Shown here: one piece after another, positions 1-7,775 of the stretch
Numbering within the stretch: the first letter of the stretch is position 1
Layout: each line of letters opens with the position of its first letter
The notes under the pieces: model-generated
What the model was told of the DNA's origin: nothing
The model's database searches: none
Seen by the model: the letters and a program-made list of their open reading frames with translations, nothing else
Source of the DNA: a virus
IMG/VR virus record: IMGVR_UViG_3300021961_000038
Location: 1 to 64,000 of that record
Direction: 5' to 3' (one strand)
Length of the DNA: 64,000 nt
Made by a program: the position numbers and the translations under genes

Positions 1-294
1 GTTACCCTGATTTGTTCTAATACTCCAAGTAAATGCTCCTGTTAATGATATATTAAATTGATAGGTTTTTTGTTTTGTTAAAGTTAATGTAGGATTAGAT
101 GCTGTTCCATTTACTTCAAAACTTCCTCCGCTATCTTTAACAGTAAAAACTTCTTCAACGCCACCAGCACTATCTTCAACAATAGGTACTTCACTGGTAA
201 TAGATTTTACAGTAATATTGCCCTCAGTATCCACTGAGAATCCTGGTGAATTAAAACCGTATTTGCTGTAAAAAGGGTTGAATGTAATAGCCAT
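1..294 (-). CDS. Partial virion protein, cupredoxin-like N-terminal half
   Basis: The gene starts with ATG at 294, preceded by a good ribosome site (GGAGA), and runs off the left edge, so only the first 98 residues are visible. After about 60 residues that look beta-rich it enters the segment 'NPTLTLTKQKTYQFNISL', which parallels 'NPILTLYRGATYVFDVNA' in the giant protein at 53677 and so looks like the start of a cupredoxin-like beta-sandwich. The 'GHPF' histidine of that module is replaced here ('GAFTWSI'), so this copy may not bind metal at that position. It lies at the downstream end of the visible minus-strand fibre cluster. A virion or fibre role is inferred from the module and the neighbours; the C-terminal half is needed to settle it. 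Confidence 0.6.
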   Translation of the reverse strand, partial: MAITFNPFYSKYGFNSPGFSVDTEGNITVKSITSEVPIVEDSAGGVEEVFTVKDSGGSFEVNGTASNPTLTLTKQKTYQFNISLTGAFTWSIRTNQGN

Positions 295-312
295 AATTAT
301 CTCCGTCTATAG

Positions 313-319
313 TATTTAT
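313..319 (-). promoter_or_regulatory. Late-type promoter element ATAAATA
   Basis: On the minus strand this reads ATAAATA, one base short of the T4 late octamer TATAAATA recognised by gp55-containing polymerase. It lies 18 bases before the ATG at 294, with a ribosome site in between. Confidence 0.45.
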
Positions 320-351
320 CAATACACCTATATATAAAGAAAACGCTTTAA

Positions 352-780
352 TTAAGCAACAATAGGGTTGATAGACTCAAAATATGTGGCTTGAAAAATT
401 GCTTTTGTTTTGCTGTAATCTATACCGGAAACTGCTTTAGCAATCAGCGAAAGATTTATATCTACGTATGAATTGTTTACTACTGCTTGTACATCGAGTA
501 TATTTTGACCTAGATCTGCTTTCCCGTAAATTGTTAAATCTGCTTTATCAGGACCTGCTACAACAATGCACTTGATTATTTCTTTTTGTGTATTGCTGAA
601 TTCTGCAACAATAGTGTACTCGGCGGCCATAAATGTTCCCATATGCCATCGATCTAACCTTGTTGTTTTACCATCTAAGAGATAAATCCAAGGACCTCTG
701 TAGGAGAATTGAGCACCGTTTTTTAATACTACGGTGCCTTTTTCGCCTTTGTCAAAAACTTTATTAGCGTCGATCGTCAT
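352..780 (-). CDS. Small putative fibre-tip/virion protein (142 aa)
   Basis: This 142-residue protein has no enzyme motif, signal peptide or membrane segment. The second half ('AAEYTIVAEFSNTQKEI' through 'ADLTIYG' to 'ATYFESI') has the strand rhythm of a beta-sandwich module found at the ends of many marine T4-like fibre proteins: a strand, then a hydrophobic 'DLTIYG'-like turn, then a terminal strand ending in an aromatic. That resemblance is from memory of the family and is weak. It lies directly downstream of the carbamoyltransferase, separated by 4 bases, in the fibre cluster. Its start has no ribosome site, but TAAATA sits exactly 5 bases before the ATG. Confidence 0.6.
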   Translation of the reverse strand: MTIDANKVFDKGEKGTVVLKNGAQFSYRGPWIYLLDGKTTRLDRWHMGTFMAAEYTIVAEFSNTQKEIIKCIVVAGPDKADLTIYGKADLGQNILDVQAVVNNSYVDINLSLIAKAVSGIDYSKTKAIFQATYFESINPIVA

Positions 781-784
781 ACTA

Positions 785-2608
785 CTATTTAGTATTTGCG
801 ACTTTTACTAACTTTCCGTATTCTGGTAGATATAGATATTCGATTTGACTCTTTTTAAGTGTTTGTAATGCATCGTCTAGTGTTTCCACTAAAGGATCAC
901 CACCTAAGTTAAATGAAGTATTGAATATAATTGGACAATCTGTTTTTTCTTTAAACTTGCTAATCAAATTATAATAATGTTCATTTTGTTCTTTTGTAAC
1001 TGTTTGTATACGGCAGGTTCCATCAACGTGAATAATTGAAGGAATTTTTTCTTCAATACCTGGTTGACAGTTTACAGCATACATCATGCTTGGTGATTCT
1101 TCCATACCTCGTAGATCAAACCATTCATGTACATCTTCTTTAAGAATTGTACCAGCAAAAGGACGGAAATATTCTCTGTGTTTTACAGTGTTAACAAAAT
1201 CCTTACCGTCTTTTTCTCTTGGATCAAAAAGTATGCTTCTATTACCTAATGCTCTAGGACCATTTTCACAACGACCTTGGAACATAGCAACAATGTTTCT
1301 GTTAGTTAATAGTTCAACTACCATTTCGTTTGATGCTTCAAGTATTTCGCCGTTAACAGCATCCACTTTTTCTTGAAGTTCTTCTTCTGTGTAGCAATAT
1401 GCTGGACCTAAGTATAAATTGTCAGTCCATGTTTTGATAGTTTCGTCCTGAGAAATACTTCTATGAATAAACATAGCCGCACCCATAGCCGTTCCTGCAT
1501 CACTAGAAATCGGTTCAACATATAAATTAATATTGTTCTTTTTAAGTGTTTCTAAATAATGATAATTAGCAACACAGTTTAATGCATATCCTCCAGATAG
1601 CACAACATTTTTCTCTCCTGTCATTTCAACGGCTTTAAGAATTAATTTTAACACTTCTTCTTGTGTTTCTTGTTGTACCTTATATGCGAGGTCTCTTCTA
1701 TTTTTTAATTTAGTATAGTCTTTTTTCTCATCTCCGCCATTAATACCAAGTTCACCTTCTAGTTCATCATACATTAACGCATTGATAATAGAACTTTGAG
1801 GATAGTTTGGAATAATAACGTTTCTGTTTGTAAGAGTTACTTTACCATCTCGAACAAAAAGACTTGGGATTTTATCATTAGGCTCACCATATGGGAAAAG
1901 TCCCATAGTTTTTCCTGCTTCAATTGAACTGAAGCCACAGTATTCTGTTACTGCCTCATAGGCTTTTGTAATACCAGCGGTATCAGAAATAACGCATTCG
2001 TGTTTTCCATCTTCATTATACATAGAACTATCAAAGTTTGTATTAACAGCACCTACCATTGGACCACGTAAACCAATGTGTTTGTATAATGTTTTAAAGT
2101 TGCTAGGATATTCACAACTAAAAATAGTTTCAGTTTCCCAACCTGTTGTTTGTTGTCCACCAAAATTTAAAGGAATAAATGTTCCAGCACCATCAACAAT
2201 TACTGCAACTGCTTTATCAAATCCTGATCTATAAAAAGCACAAGCGGCGTGTAATTTATGATGCACAAAACTTAAATCAACAACCTGACTGTGTTGATAA
2301 GGATTCTCTGCTCTACTAATTAAGCCTAATTTACGTGCTAATCCAGTATACACATTGTCACCTGTGTAGTCAATTCTACCTGCTGATTCGTCTACACTTT
2401 GCGTATGTGCAATAACTAGATAATCAAGTTTATCTGTGTAATCTAAAATTTTAACCATTGAAGCAAATGGGCCACCATCATACTTTTGTCTTGATAGTCT
2501 TTCTTCTTCGATAGAGAATACAATTTCGCCGTCTTTTAGTAGACATACACCTGAGTTATGTCCTCTAGCAATACCGGCAATCCATACTGGTTTTTTATTT
2601 TCACTCAT
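785..2608 (-). CDS. NodU/CmcH/TobZ-family carbamoyltransferase
   Basis: This 607-residue protein has the full length of the O-carbamoyltransferase family (NodU, CmcH, TobZ), which moves a carbamoyl group from carbamoyl phosphate through carbamoyl-adenylate to a hydroxyl, usually on a sugar. The Kae1-like ASKHA domain is seen in 'GHNSG' (16-20), 'SIEEERLSR' (32-40), the metal motif 'HHKLHAA' (116-122) and 'VDGAGT' (138-143). A glycine turn 'LSGGYALN' precedes the C-terminal domain, which carries 'NGPRALGNRSIL' at about 448-459. The start overlaps the stop of the glycosyltransferase gene by one base (TAATG), which suggests translational coupling. The acceptor is unknown; a sugar added by the neighbour to the virion or to host glycan is plausible. 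Homologues occur in marine phages. No key motif is missing. Confidence 0.93.
   Translation of the reverse strand: MSENKKPVWIAGIARGHNSGVCLLKDGEIVFSIEEERLSRQKYDGGPFASMVKILDYTDKLDYLVIAHTQSVDESAGRIDYTGDNVYTGLARKLGLISRAENPYQHSQVVDLSFVHHKLHAACAFYRSGFDKAVAVIVDGAGTFIPLNFGGQQTTGWETETIFSCEYPSNFKTLYKHIGLRGPMVGAVNTNFDSSMYNEDGKHECVISDTAGITKAYEAVTEYCGFSSIEAGKTMGLFPYGEPNDKIPSLFVRDGKVTLTNRNVIIPNYPQSSIINALMYDELEGELGINGGDEKKDYTKLKNRRDLAYKVQQETQEEVLKLILKAVEMTGEKNVVLSGGYALNCVANYHYLETLKKNNINLYVEPISSDAGTAMGAAMFIHRSISQDETIKTWTDNLYLGPAYCYTEEELQEKVDAVNGEILEASNEMVVELLTNRNIVAMFQGRCENGPRALGNRSILFDPREKDGKDFVNTVKHREYFRPFAGTILKEDVHEWFDLRGMEESPSMMYAVNCQPGIEEKIPSIIHVDGTCRIQTVTKEQNEHYYNLISKFKEKTDCPIIFNTSFNLGGDPLVETLDDALQTLKKSQIEYLYLPEYGKLVKVANTK
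786..791 (-). promoter_or_regulatory. TAAATA exactly 5 bases before ATG
   Basis: The minus strand reads TAAATA, five bases, then the ATG at 780. There is no Shine-Dalgarno sequence. With T4 late-promoter geometry (last A of the octamer at -6), transcription would begin on the A of the start codon. Confidence 0.45.
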
Positions 2609-3792
2609 TATTTTATCTCCTGTTTAGGATTCATAAACGGAGGAAGTCCTTTTGCTCCTCCGGCAGGTCCTGTTATGCCAAATTGTGATGGCATTGCTGG
2701 AGCCATTGCCGCTGGTGTTTGTGGTTGCTGTGGATGTTGATGCATATGTCCGTGTTCGTGAACTACACCATGTACAGGACATACCTGTTGGTGTTGAGGT
2801 TCTTGTCCTTTTAATTTAGCAACTTTGACACTAGGATCACGTTGCTTAGGAAATTTCTTAGTCAGATCAACTGCCGCTTTAACTAAATCATCTTCCTGTG
2901 CATTGCTCATACGTGATAACCCATCATTCATTCTGTCAGTATGTTCATCTGGTGCAATTCTGATAGGTGCATATTCTCTTCCTTTTTCACCTGTATCAAT
3001 AATCTTGAAAGTTTTTTCATTTGGATAGGAAATATTGATAGGATATGTCGAAGAAACAACTGATACACACGGAACGTCCAGTGCATATGCAATGTGCTGA
3101 CCTACGCTATCACACCCGATAAAAATATCTGCGTCCTTAATTAAACCTGACCACTGTCTTAAACTAATACCTGCTGGTTGTGGAATAGGAACATCAAATT
3201 TTTCGCCACTAAAATCAATCTGCAACTCAGCCATGATCATTGTAGCATATCCTTTTTTCTGTAACTTTTGAATTATAGAAACTAGATTAGAGTATTCTAG
3301 ACTGCGTGATGTACTATCGTTAAATATTCCATCTCTAAATTCAATTCCACGACCAAAAGGTTGAATAATTGCAACCTTGTCCTTACCGGTCATTTGTTGC
3401 ACTTCGTTCATAGTAATAACACCATTAAGCATTTCGTCTTTGCTTAATTTAAGTGTAGGTTTTGGTAAATCTCTGGGTTCTTCTCTATTATTAAAAATAA
3501 TATCGAAGCACTGTGCCAAACTTGCTTTTTGATTGTAGTAATGCCAAACTCTATATGGTTCAGGACTTACACAATTTCTATCTTTAATTTTGTCTTGAAA
3601 CAAATTTTTGTGCCATACGTCGTATGCACGTTTATCTAAATCGTGATGACCTTTATAGAATTCAGTACCACCTTCACAAACAATGATAAAATCATCATCT
3701 GGATTTTCTTCTCTAAATTTTTCTAAACCCGGAATGGAAGTAAGGACTCTACCAGCACCGCCGTTTATAAAAAACGCTGTTGATCTTTTCAT
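2608..3792 (-). CDS. GT9-like (heptosyltransferase-type) glycosyltransferase with His-rich tail
   Basis: This is a 394-residue cytoplasmic protein of the ADP-heptose glycosyltransferase type (GT-B fold). The N-terminus 'FFINGGAGRVLTSIPGLE' resembles the GT9 start, where the first domain binds the acceptor. The motif 'DIFIGCDSVGQHIA' near residue 220, followed by 'VPCVSVVSST', matches the GT9 donor-site signature that usually reads 'D(S/T)G..H.A'. After the domain ends near 330 there is an unusual low-complexity tail: 'CPVHGVVHEHGHMHQH' (338-353), then a Pro/Gln/Ala stretch. It is the first gene of a two-gene operon with the carbamoyltransferase and has its own sigma70-like promoter. Donor and acceptor are unknown. 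The family call is fairly secure; the tail is the odd part. Confidence 0.8.
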   Translation of the reverse strand: MKRSTAFFINGGAGRVLTSIPGLEKFREENPDDDFIIVCEGGTEFYKGHHDLDKRAYDVWHKNLFQDKIKDRNCVSPEPYRVWHYYNQKASLAQCFDIIFNNREEPRDLPKPTLKLSKDEMLNGVITMNEVQQMTGKDKVAIIQPFGRGIEFRDGIFNDSTSRSLEYSNLVSIIQKLQKKGYATMIMAELQIDFSGEKFDVPIPQPAGISLRQWSGLIKDADIFIGCDSVGQHIAYALDVPCVSVVSSTYPINISYPNEKTFKIIDTGEKGREYAPIRIAPDEHTDRMNDGLSRMSNAQEDDLVKAAVDLTKKFPKQRDPSVKVAKLKGQEPQHQQVCPVHGVVHEHGHMHQHPQQPQTPAAMAPAMPSQFGITGPAGGAKGLPPFMNPKQEIK

Positions 3793-3826
3793 TTTTTTCC
3801 TCTAATCTATATTTTTTGCAGTCTTT

Positions 3827-3855
3827 ATAATAGCATCAGATCACTTCTAATGCAA
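3827..3855 (-). promoter_or_regulatory. sigma70-like promoter of the glycosyltransferase-carbamoyltransferase operon
   Basis: The minus strand reads TTGCAT, 17 bases, then TATTAT, close to the bacterial TTGACA-N17-TATAAT consensus. It sits 35 bases before the ATG at 3792, with a GAGGA ribosome site in between. The same -35 hexamer and spacer occur before gp55 at 43264-43292. It would allow expression by host polymerase before the late phase. Confidence 0.6.
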
Positions 3856-3898
3856 GAATATTTAACTAACAAAACTAGATGAGGTTTAGATCTTGGTT

Positions 3899-4759
3899 TT
3901 ATGTATTTGTGGAAGTATCCGGAGCAACATTTGCCGCATTTGGATCTACTGGTTCTGGAGCGTTATCAACAGCAGTATCCTGGAAAGTTGCTAGTGTTTC
4001 CGCAGGCATAATAGGCATCTCTACCTGTAATTGTCCTGGAGGCGGATCATCTGGATTCATAACTGTCTGTGCTCTAGGGTCTTGTGGGAATGGAATCATC
4101 CATGGATCCCAAGTATCTCTTGGAAATTTAGTAGGAATTGATACTAAATCTTCTTTGAATGCTGTCATTTTAGCAATCATATCCGTGTTACCTTGTTCTG
4201 TATATGTTGCTATTGCGTCTGTTGCCTCTGAAACTAAACTTGCCGCCGCGACATCTAAATTTTCAAATGTCATATGCGGTCTTTTCCATGGAAAAGGCTT
4301 TTTCCATTCTTCTGCAACAAAATCGTACTGTACTTCACTTACTTCGTATGTGTGATCTGGTACAGGAATAGTTGCTCTAGAATAATAAACTGTTGTGTCT
4401 GAAGGATCAATGTCTGTTCTTGTAAATTCTGTTTGAGGATAGTCTGCTTGATCAACTTTCATCCAAAGAAGAGCACCTAATAATGGTTCTTTTCTAGCAT
4501 CTACTAGTATAGCCGCCGCATCATTACCACCTTGTTGGTGCCAACGCTCTGCTTGTTCAGGAGTACCATCATATGCTTCTTGATCATAGGACGGAATAAC
4601 ATAACCTGTTTCTCTGGTAACATAACACCAAAATTTTGCAGGACCTACATATGTAAAGTCAGCAGTAAGACCTAACTCATTTGTATCGTATAGATACTTG
4701 TCAGGCATATCATACGTAAAATCTACTTCAATATTTGGTACATTATTTGAACTTGCCAT
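3899..4759 (-). CDS. Hypothetical virion-cluster protein (286 aa)
   Basis: I do not recognise this 286-residue protein. It is acidic and aromatic-rich, with a compact first part (about 1-165) rich in Tyr, Trp and Asp. A helical segment follows at about 165-210 ('VAAASLVSEATDAIATY'). The tail is Pro/Ala/Asn-rich and probably disordered, from about 225 to the end ('NPDDPPPGQ', 'DPNAANVAPDTS'). There is no signal peptide, membrane segment or catalytic motif. It stands between the cysteine-rich trio and the glycosyltransferase operon, so a tail-fibre accessory or assembly role is possible, but nothing in the sequence shows it. Confidence 0.6.
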   Translation of the reverse strand: MASSNNVPNIEVDFTYDMPDKYLYDTNELGLTADFTYVGPAKFWCYVTRETGYVIPSYDQEAYDGTPEQAERWHQQGGNDAAAILVDARKEPLLGALLWMKVDQADYPQTEFTRTDIDPSDTTVYYSRATIPVPDHTYEVSEVQYDFVAEEWKKPFPWKRPHMTFENLDVAAASLVSEATDAIATYTEQGNTDMIAKMTAFKEDLVSIPTKFPRDTWDPWMIPFPQDPRAQTVMNPDDPPPGQLQVEMPIMPAETLATFQDTAVDNAPEPVDPNAANVAPDTSTNT

Positions 4760-4787
4760 ATTATCTTTTAAACTCCTATAACTCTAT

Positions 4788-5636
4788 TTACGTTTGATAC
4801 CATGTGATTCTGATCATTCCTGGAGCACCATATGATCCACAATGGCAGTGTCCTGACCATGTGTAGAATGTTACGCCACCAAATCCTGGTACGTATTGTG
4901 GTGAAAGTCTTGACCAACCAATATTGTTTGCCGCCGCACAGTTTACGTAAGTATCAAAGTGTCTACCACCTACACCTACACCAACTGTACCACCGCATTT
5001 ATTAACAAGTCCGCCTGGATATGGTAGATAGTGTTTATAACAGCAGTGATCACCGCATGATCTATTAACCCACCAACCACGCACACCGCAAATATTAATA
5101 TCACCACCGTAAGCACACGCAGTACCTGAGTTTTGTTGACATCCACAGCACCATGAACGACAGTTACAATAACCTGTTACATAACATCCATAACCTGGGA
5201 AGCAGTAAGAACATCCTTCAATACCACCATCAGCACAGAAGTTACTTAATCCTGTACCTTTAATGGAAGAACGACATCCTCTAAATCCGTTTCTACCGTT
5301 GGTACAACAAGCACCTTCACCCATACACATATCATAACAGTCGCCTGATGATACTGAAATAGTTCTACGTGCATATGCACCTGATCCACCTGGTGCACCA
5401 CCCATACAACAGCAGTTTACACCGCCACCGCCACCTGAGCCCCATGCTTCAAATGTAGCACGAACGGCATCGGTTGGAACAATAAAAGCAAAACAGCAAT
5501 ATTGTTGATAGTTACCAAATGATGGACAACTCCAACAAGATGATCTCCAAATTAATGTACAGCCTCCTGGTAAGTCTGTTACGCTCTCACCTGCTGGTAG
5601 TACTAAATCGTTTATGTATGATGATAGTTTTGCCAT
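4788..5636 (-). CDS. Cysteine- and glycine-rich putative tail adhesin, paralogue 1
   Basis: This 282-residue protein has 31 cysteines (11%). Layout: a short N-terminal head (1-60), a strand 'ATFEAWGSGGGGG' leading into 'NCCCMGG' and 'GGSGAYARR', a Cys-studded core with 'GLSNFCADGG' and 'RSWCCGC', then 'PYPGGLVNKCGG' and a closing strand 'GAPGMIRITW'. The opening 'WGSGGGGG.....GGSGAY' and the closing 'G..G.IRI.W' are hallmarks of glycine-rich fibre-tip domains (Gly_rich_2 type). Those domains normally carry almost no cysteine. There is no signal peptide, so disulfides would form only after lysis; zinc or iron-sulfur binding is the alternative. It is the last of three tandem paralogues. TAAATA lies 5 bases before the start. 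An adhesin role is inferred from the glycine-rich fold. Confidence 0.75.
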   Translation of the reverse strand: MAKLSSYINDLVLPAGESVTDLPGGCTLIWRSSCWSCPSFGNYQQYCCFAFIVPTDAVRATFEAWGSGGGGGVNCCCMGGAPGGSGAYARRTISVSSGDCYDMCMGEGACCTNGRNGFRGCRSSIKGTGLSNFCADGGIEGCSYCFPGYGCYVTGYCNCRSWCCGCQQNSGTACAYGGDINICGVRGWWVNRSCGDHCCYKHYLPYPGGLVNKCGGTVGVGVGGRHFDTYVNCAAANNIGWSRLSPQYVPGFGGVTFYTWSGHCHCGSYGAPGMIRITWYQT

Positions 5637-5641
5637 ATTAA

Positions 5642-5647
5642 TATTTA
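5642..5647 (-). promoter_or_regulatory. TAAATA exactly 5 bases before ATG
   Basis: The minus strand reads AAGG, then TAAATA, five bases, and the ATG at 5636. The AAGG could serve as a ribosome site for transcripts read through from upstream, whereas transcription from this element would begin at the ATG. Confidence 0.45.
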
Positions 5648-5649
5648 CC

Positions 5650-6507
5650 TTAACAACAGTCGTTCCATGTTACTCTGACGAATCCAGCATTTCCTGGATA
5701 ACCATAACAGCATCCACCACCACATGATGTTGCTGACTGTCCACCAACACCAGGTGTTAAACCTGATTCACCTGTTGCCCATCCAATATCAAACACACAT
5801 CGTGCCCAGTCTGAGAAACAAGCGTCACCCATATTTCTTACATGAGAATGTCCGCCATTTTTGTTTACTAGACCACCTGGATAATGATACCATAATCCCC
5901 AATAGCATGGTCCACAGTTACATTGTGCCCATATAAATGAAGGTCTTCCATAAGTTCCTCCATCGGCACCGTAATACATTTTACAACATAAGCAACAGTA
6001 TTGTTCTGTATAATAATATCCGCAGTTGTTACCTTGACAGTAACCATATCCCCACATAATCCAACAACAAGTTTTACCTGGGTTTCCGCCTTCAACACAG
6101 AAATTACTTAATCCTGCACCTTCAATATAACCTTTACAACCTAAAATACCGCAACAACATGAAGCACAACAAGTTGGTGGTCCTGGATAAAATGCGTAAC
6201 AATCTCCTACAGCATAGTCGGCACCATTGTTGTGACCTTTTAAACATTTGTAAGCATATGCACCAGATCCTCCTGGAACACCTTGTTGACAACAACAAGC
6301 ACCGCCACCTGATCCGCCACCTGCCCAAACTTCAAATTTGGCACAGTTTGCACCATCTGGCATACACCAATATAGATAACAGTTACCTGCGTAGTCTGAG
6401 TTACAGTAACATTGACAGTGAGGGAAGAATACCACTTGACATCCCGGTTCTAACGGTCTAATGTCTGTTGGACTAACTGCTCCTAATAATGATTTTAAAT
6501 TTGCCAT
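5650..6507 (-). CDS. Cysteine- and glycine-rich putative tail adhesin, paralogue 2
   Basis: This 285-residue protein is the most cysteine-rich of the trio (37 Cys, 13%) and ends in 'NDCC'. It shares the start 'MANLKSLL' with paralogue 3. The domain plan is the same: strand 'AKFEVWAGGGSGGG', 'ACCCQQG', 'GGSGAYAYK', Cys clusters 'PTCCASCCCG' and 'YCCLCC', the conserved 'GLSNFCVEGG' and 'YPGGLVNKNGG', and the closing strand 'AGFVRVTW'. Aromatic residues are also enriched (Trp and Tyr around 150-200). The spacing to its neighbours is 8-12 bases, so the three genes form one transcription unit. Divergence between the copies is high outside the shared blocks, as expected of receptor-binding proteins under selection. 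The function is inferred, not shown. Confidence 0.75.
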   Translation of the reverse strand: MANLKSLLGAVSPTDIRPLEPGCQVVFFPHCQCYCNSDYAGNCYLYWCMPDGANCAKFEVWAGGGSGGGACCCQQGVPGGSGAYAYKCLKGHNNGADYAVGDCYAFYPGPPTCCASCCCGILGCKGYIEGAGLSNFCVEGGNPGKTCCWIMWGYGYCQGNNCGYYYTEQYCCLCCKMYYGADGGTYGRPSFIWAQCNCGPCYWGLWYHYPGGLVNKNGGHSHVRNMGDACFSDWARCVFDIGWATGESGLTPGVGGQSATSCGGGCCYGYPGNAGFVRVTWNDCC

Positions 6508-6515
6508 TTCTTCTC

Positions 6516-7367
6516 CTATGGATCCAATGTTATTCTTACTAAACCTGGGCCGCCTGGTCCACCGCAGTAACAGTTTCCGCCTAATGCCGAACCTGAAATA
6601 CCACCTTGACCTGGTGCTCTTTGGTGTGATCCACCACCACCGATTAAACCTTGTCCGCCTCTACAGCCGTCAAATCCGCCCGGCATATTGTAAGCACAAA
6701 ATCTATGCATATCCCATCTCATACCTTGCATTGATAAATGTCCTGGCAATGGCGTGTAGTGTTTATACCAACATGAGTTATTATTTTGACAGTGAGTTGC
6801 GATACCACCTAATCTACCTGGAACGCCCATATCACCGCCGAACCAACAAGCACAACAGTTTGGATATCTAGGATCTAAACAAACTCCACATCCAATACAG
6901 TTGAACATAAAGCAGAGTGAACAACCTGAGTTTCCACCTTCTGCACAAAAATTCGAGTACCAATAATTGTTACTAATCCAACTTTTACAACCTCTGTATC
7001 CACAAGCAAAAACTGGTGAACAACAAGAAGGTGGTCCAATACAAATTTGTAATTCTTGATTACAGTTTTGATAATTCTGTACACATTTTCTTACGTAAGC
7101 ACCTGAGCCGCCGTCAAATCCCCATTGGCAACAGCATACACCTGCGGCTCCACCGCCGCCGCCCCACATCTCAATGGTCATTTTGTTGACCGAAGGATCA
7201 GGATTGAAACAGTGTTCGTGTCTACATTGATCCGTGTTATGTGAAATACCACAGTGTTGAGTAAATGTCACTTGGCAGGTATAATATTTTCTGCAAGGAG
7301 CATTAGGCGATGTAGCATCAAACTCATCACTCGTTGCTCTATCTAATAAACTTTTTAAGTTAGCCAT
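6516..7367 (-). CDS. Cysteine- and glycine-rich putative tail adhesin, paralogue 3
   Basis: This is the first gene of the trio: 283 residues with 30 cysteines. The head starts 'MANLKSLLDRATSDEF'. The glycine-rich domain opens with 'MTIEMWGGGGG', then 'GVCCCQWG' and 'GGSGAYVRK'. The middle carries 'IGPPSCCSP', 'YSNFCAEGG' and 'CIGCGVCL'. The C-terminal part ('GLIGGGGS', 'GQGGISG', 'GGPGGPGLVRI') is the most classical glycine-rich part of the three and is what links the trio to glycine-rich fibre tips. It is preceded by a normal ribosome site and a TAAATA element 39 bases upstream. The neighbours are small fibre-tip proteins. Whether the cysteines form disulfides, bind metal or stay free cannot be read from the sequence. 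Confidence 0.75.
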   Translation of the reverse strand: MANLKSLLDRATSDEFDATSPNAPCRKYYTCQVTFTQHCGISHNTDQCRHEHCFNPDPSVNKMTIEMWGGGGGAAGVCCCQWGFDGGSGAYVRKCVQNYQNCNQELQICIGPPSCCSPVFACGYRGCKSWISNNYWYSNFCAEGGNSGCSLCFMFNCIGCGVCLDPRYPNCCACWFGGDMGVPGRLGGIATHCQNNNSCWYKHYTPLPGHLSMQGMRWDMHRFCAYNMPGGFDGCRGGQGLIGGGGSHQRAPGQGGISGSALGGNCYCGGPGGPGLVRITLDP

Positions 7368-7405
7368 TTACTTTATCCTTAATCCTCTTTTTTAATGTGT
7401 GCTAG

Positions 7406-7411
7406 TATTTA
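7406..7411 (-). promoter_or_regulatory. Late-type TAAATA element before the cysteine-rich trio
   Basis: The minus strand reads GTTAAATAC just after the stop of the 108-residue gene and 38 bases before the ATG at 7367, leaving room for a leader with a GGA-type ribosome site. It could drive all three cysteine-rich genes. Confidence 0.35.
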
Positions 7412-7419
7412 ACTTAAAA

Positions 7420-7746
7420 TTAAATTAAAATCCAGCCGTAAGTTGCTCCAGAATACATTAATGTTACAGTAGCATTGTTCAAGTTAAGATCTAAATTTTC
7501 ATTTAAGTTTTGTATCTTAGAACCATTTCTTGCTAATGTTACATTGTATTGTCCGAAAGAACCTGTGACATCAATAATTTGGATAGTATCACCAGTGACT
7601 AACGAAGCGTTTGCAGGCAAAGTGACAGTAAAAGCACCACCGCTTGTATCAGCAAGAACTCTATCGTTCACTACCGCTTGGTAAGTACCGCTAATTTCAC
7701 GGATAACTGCACCGCTTGTTCCAGTTGTTGTAATATATCTTCCCAT
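7420..7746 (-). CDS. Small fibre-tip-type protein (108 aa)
   Basis: This 108-residue beta-rich protein contains the segment 'RVLADTSGGAFTVTLPA', then 'GDTIQIIDVTG', 'NVTLARNGSKIQ' and a closing 'GATYGWILI'. This is a recurring module at the C-terminal tips of fibre proteins in marine T4-like phages, here encoded as a stand-alone gene. No signal peptide or enzyme motif is present. It follows the 105-residue gene by 30 bases, with an ATAAATA element between them, and precedes the cysteine-rich trio. Family recognition is from memory of the motif; the exact virion location is unknown. Confidence 0.7.
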   Translation of the reverse strand: MGRYITTTGTSGAVIREISGTYQAVVNDRVLADTSGGAFTVTLPANASLVTGDTIQIIDVTGSFGQYNVTLARNGSKIQNLNENLDLNLNNATVTLMYSGATYGWILI

Positions 7747-7768
7747 TTGTTGTTCCTTATCTTATTGT

Positions 7769-7775
7769 TATTTAT
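7769..7775 (-). promoter_or_regulatory. Late-type promoter element ATAAATA
   Basis: The minus strand reads GATAAATAA immediately after the upstream stop codon and 22 bases before the ATG at 7746, with AAGGA between. It is one of the closest matches to the T4 late octamer in the fibre cluster. Confidence 0.5.

Noticed and set aside
5724-6871. Open frames on the plus strand across the cysteine-rich trio
   Set aside because: They are opposite-strand shadows produced by the TGT/TGC-rich coding strand; they lack ribosome sites and protein-like composition.
4788-7367. Cysteine-rich trio as metallothioneins or ferredoxins
   Set aside because: Length, glycine-rich framing strands and aromatic content fit a fibre-tip domain better; the Cys spacing does not follow C-x2-C-x2-C-x3-C ferredoxin rules.
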